From SAR324 cluster bacterium (GTDB lineage: Bacteria; SAR324; NAC60-12): DNA of 64,000 bases. Position 1 is the stretch's first letter. Every line of letters begins with the position of its first letter. Both the position numbers and the translations under genes were made by a program. Location of the stretch: positions 124,001 through 188,000 of the forward strand of contig JANQJU010000064.1 in the NCBI GenBank assembly GCA_028281495.1, written 5' to 3'. This document shows, piece by piece, positions 62,029 through 64,000 of the stretch. The notes below the pieces were generated by a model. It made no database searches and was not told the origin of the DNA. It was given only the letters and a program-made list of their open reading frames with translations.

Positions 62029-63460
62029 AACCTATAATAATCTCAAGCAAAGCGCTCTCTGGTGGGTATGGGGAGTGCTCTTGCTTCTCGTCTCCGGATG
62101 TTTGTCCAAAAAAATTCACTACGAAATCCCTCCATCGCCTCATGCCTTGACGGACGTATCTATTCTTCATGTAGACCAGTTTGCAGGCCAAGGCTCGCTG
62201 CTCCTAAAAGACATTTTAATCCGAGAAATTTATCGTATTCCCAACTTCGACTACACGGAAGATTACCCCACGGATATCAATCGATCCGCTATCATTTCGG
62301 GAGATGTGCAAGTGTATTCAGTGCGTGACGAGCAGGAGCTTCGTCCCGAATCTCAAGTGACTTTGATTCAAAGGGATGTCGTGCAACGCCCACAACAAAC
62401 AAGTGCACGCATACGGAAGCGGGTGTTCGATTTTGCAGAAGTGCCTTATGTCGAGCGGGCAGTCCACAGGACTTTGGATTTGAAGGTTCGTTTCACGGTA
62501 ACTTCCGCGAGAACTGGGAAAATTTTGTACCGCAACACGGAAAAAATTAGCTTCCAACAAAGCTATATTGGTGAAGAAGATATTCTGCTGATTCCCTTAG
62601 CCGATGATGAAATGGAACGTTTAGGAAATGAATTGGTGAAGCGATTTTTGGAGAAACTCAATCCCTCGTTATCCAAAAAAGTTCTTGAGTTAGAAACAGG
62701 AGTGGCTCCGGTTCCAATGAGTATGGGAATTGTGGATATGGGGCATCCTCGTATACTCAATGGAAACCGGTATGCCGTTGTGCAAGATTACGATAAAGCG
62801 ATCAAAAAATGGAGCTATGTGGTTTTTGCACCAGAAACTTACGAAAGTGCCGAAGAGTTCATTTTTGATGGAGAACTGTATGCGAAACTTAAAGCGGCAA
62901 AACTTCCAGACAAAGTGATCAATTCATTACTGGAGCTGCATGGGCAAGTGCTCACGCTTACTGAAGTAGATTCCATGCTTCCGAAGCTACTTTCCCATCG
63001 TCATTTCCGAAATTACAGCTCGATTATTAAGGCCCATGCACGAGCCTCCCAAACGCGAGACAACTTGAACTTAGCCGCGGCTCATTATAATTTGGGTTCG
63101 GTGTATCGTTTACAAGCGGTGTTGCCGCTTGCGGCTTATCATTTTGCGCAAGCGAATGCATATCAGCCCAGCGAAAAATACGCCCAAGCCTGGACCGATG
63201 TGCAGCATGAGTTGGGTGATTTCAATCCGTTGGATACGATTATCGACCGGACGATTGAAGCTGCAAGTCAACAGAATGCCCCCACAGAAGCAATAGTGAA
63301 AACAGAAAAAGTGTTGGCGGATCAAGAACAAGAAGAGCAACCCCGCCGCGGCTACCCCGAGATTCAAGCTGTGGAACTCCCTTACATCCTCGACGAAAAC
63401 CAGAAAAAGTTTGAACCGCTTCCAGAACAATCGGGAGAGTCGGTTTTGGATCTGAATTGA
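62003..63460 (+). CDS. outer-membrane lipoprotein with CsgG/LpoB-like and helical-repeat regions (485 aa)
   Basis: The leader ends in LLLLVSGC (Cys near residue 33), a lipobox. Residues about 45-215 resemble CsgG/LpoB-type periplasmic domains: VSILHVDQFAGQGSLLLKDI, LIREIYRIPNFDYTEDYP, then RSAIISGDVQVYS and TLDLKVRFTVTSARTGKILY. Residues about 335-420 look like TPR (AAAHYNLGSVYRLQAVLPLA). The C-terminal tail is acidic. The start overlaps the pilin gene by 26 bases; ATG codons at 62003, 62012 and 62015 are all possible. It is followed by a FlgT-like gene, so a pilus or flagellar assembly role is possible. Confidence 0.75.
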   Translation: MSPMMFSTKTYNNLKQSALWWVWGVLLLLVSGCLSKKIHYEIPPSPHALTDVSILHVDQFAGQGSLLLKDILIREIYRIPNFDYTEDYPTDINRSAIISGDVQVYSVRDEQELRPESQVTLIQRDVVQRPQQTSARIRKRVFDFAEVPYVERAVHRTLDLKVRFTVTSARTGKILYRNTEKISFQQSYIGEEDILLIPLADDEMERLGNELVKRFLEKLNPSLSKKVLELETGVAPVPMSMGIVDMGHPRILNGNRYAVVQDYDKAIKKWSYVVFAPETYESAEEFIFDGELYAKLKAAKLPDKVINSLLELHGQVLTLTEVDSMLPKLLSHRHFRNYSSIIKAHARASQTRDNLNLAAAHYNLGSVYRLQAVLPLAAYHFAQANAYQPSEKYAQAWTDVQHELGDFNPLDTIIDRTIEAASQQNAPTEAIVKTEKVLADQEQEEQPRRGYPEIQAVELPYILDENQKKFEPLPEQSGESVLDLN

Positions 63461-63487
63461 ACGGAACCCTAATTGCGAGAAACCGCC

Positions 63488-64000
63488 ATGCTGATCAGAT
63501 TGGTAATTTGTTGGTTATGTGTCTTCCTTTTAGCAGCCCCTGTACAAGCAGAAGAAGTGATTGCTACAGGAAGCGCAGAAATCTATAGCGGAAATGTGGG
63601 AAGTGCCCGCAATCAAGCGCTCCAAAATGCTCAGCGTCAAGCCGTGGAACAAGGTGTGGGGGCGTTGATCGATTCGCAGACCATTTCACAAAATTTCCAA
63701 ATAATTAAAGACGAAATCCTCAGTTCGAGCCGAGGGTTTGTGACCAAATACGAAATCTTAGAAGAAGGCCGAACAGCAGATGGTTCGGCATTTATGGTTA
63801 AGATTCGAGCTGAAGTTTCTTCTAATGGAATTCGAGATAAGTTGACCTCTTTGCGCATTCTTCATCGAAAAATGGGCAATAAACGCCTGATGATCATCTA
63901 TCACAAGAAGGATTCAAAAGCCGTCAAGCGGGAATTTCAGACAGTGCCCACTCTGTTGGGCACACTTAGAGACGAATTCAATCAAGCAGGGTTTCGTGTG
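63488..64000 (+). CDS. FlgT-like exported protein, 3' end outside window
   Basis: 171 codons are open to the window edge. Signal peptide about 1-22 (LVICWLCVFLLAAPVQA). The mature start EEVIATGSAEIYSGNVGSAR, then NQALQNAQRQAVEQGVGALI and SSSRGFVTKYEILEEG, match the N-terminal domain of flagellar assembly protein FlgT and related LPP20-type proteins. FlgT builds the outer ring of sodium-driven flagellar motors in Vibrio; homologues also occur outside flagella. The gene is incomplete here, so the full length is unknown. Confidence 0.8.
   Translation, partial: MLIRLVICWLCVFLLAAPVQAEEVIATGSAEIYSGNVGSARNQALQNAQRQAVEQGVGALIDSQTISQNFQIIKDEILSSSRGFVTKYEILEEGRTADGSAFMVKIRAEVSSNGIRDKLTSLRILHRKMGNKRLMIIYHKKDSKAVKREFQTVPTLLGTLRDEFNQAGFRV

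Overview
The window reads as a Gram-negative, motile, moderate-GC (mid-40s percent by eye) free-living bacterium. It has two large methyl-accepting chemotaxis proteins, a type IV pilin-like protein, a FlgT-like gene, NuoN, RND and MFS exporters, TrkH and several periplasmic binding proteins. The mix of periplasmic-sensor, cyclase and ABC_sub_bind proteins resembles delta- or lambda-proteobacterial genomes, but no phylogenetic marker is present and that placement is a guess.

Layout. 1-9.8 kb: a TIR-like remnant, a small secreted protein, a chemoreceptor behind a possible flagellar-sigma promoter, pyruvate kinase, an XRE-type regulator, a small-protein/LRR-protein pair, a tRNA-like gene with Ala(UGC) anticodon, and a zinc-ribbon short-chain dehydrogenase that lacks the catalytic Tyr. 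9.85-23.76 kb: one co-directional minus-strand cluster of 14 genes, the most unusual part of the window. It is read from 23758 down to 9855. First come a protein made of five L7/L12-C-terminal-like repeats and a helical-repeat protein, joined by ATGA overlaps. Then come six paralogues of one helix-plus-beta domain, two of them carrying an extra PASTA or Ig-like domain. Interspersed are a coiled-coil PASTA protein and an Arg/Gln-rich coiled coil. Last come two paralogous peptidoglycan-binding/lysozyme-like proteins, a third possible lytic protein and a small repeat protein. None has an evident Sec signal. I recognise no named system here; domains that could bind or cut peptidoglycan without an export signal suggest a wall-directed or injected assembly.

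24.0-31.6 kb: a periplasmic binding protein, a STAS protein, then a type III-A CRISPR effector operon (cas6-csm1-csm2-csm3-csm4). It has no csm5, no csm6, no adaptation genes and no array in the window, and the Csm1 HD-nuclease motif has eroded while its GGDD palm is intact. 31.5-35.0 kb: a SUI1/YciH-like factor, a VOC protein and a three-gene ABC uptake system of the TrpX type. 35.2-40.1 kb: a small ORF and the operon (repeat periplasmic protein)-(chemoreceptor)-(trkH).

40.4-50.2 kb: a DUF2141 protein, a sensor-MFS-TerB fusion, a binding protein overlapping a D-Ala-D-Ala ligase-like gene, a class III cyclase fused to a decayed HD-GYP-like region, and purK. 50.3-59.9 kb: an RND exporter, a seven-bladed propeller protein, an unrecognised 706-residue protein, an MFS exporter, a Pro/Met-rich membrane protein and a Gln-rich secreted coiled coil. 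60-64 kb: a solitary nuoN, a pilin, a CsgG/LpoB-like lipoprotein and a truncated FlgT-like gene.

A theme across the window is short degenerate tandem repeats (12, 15 and 25 bp) at gene ends, in signal peptides and just after stop codons.
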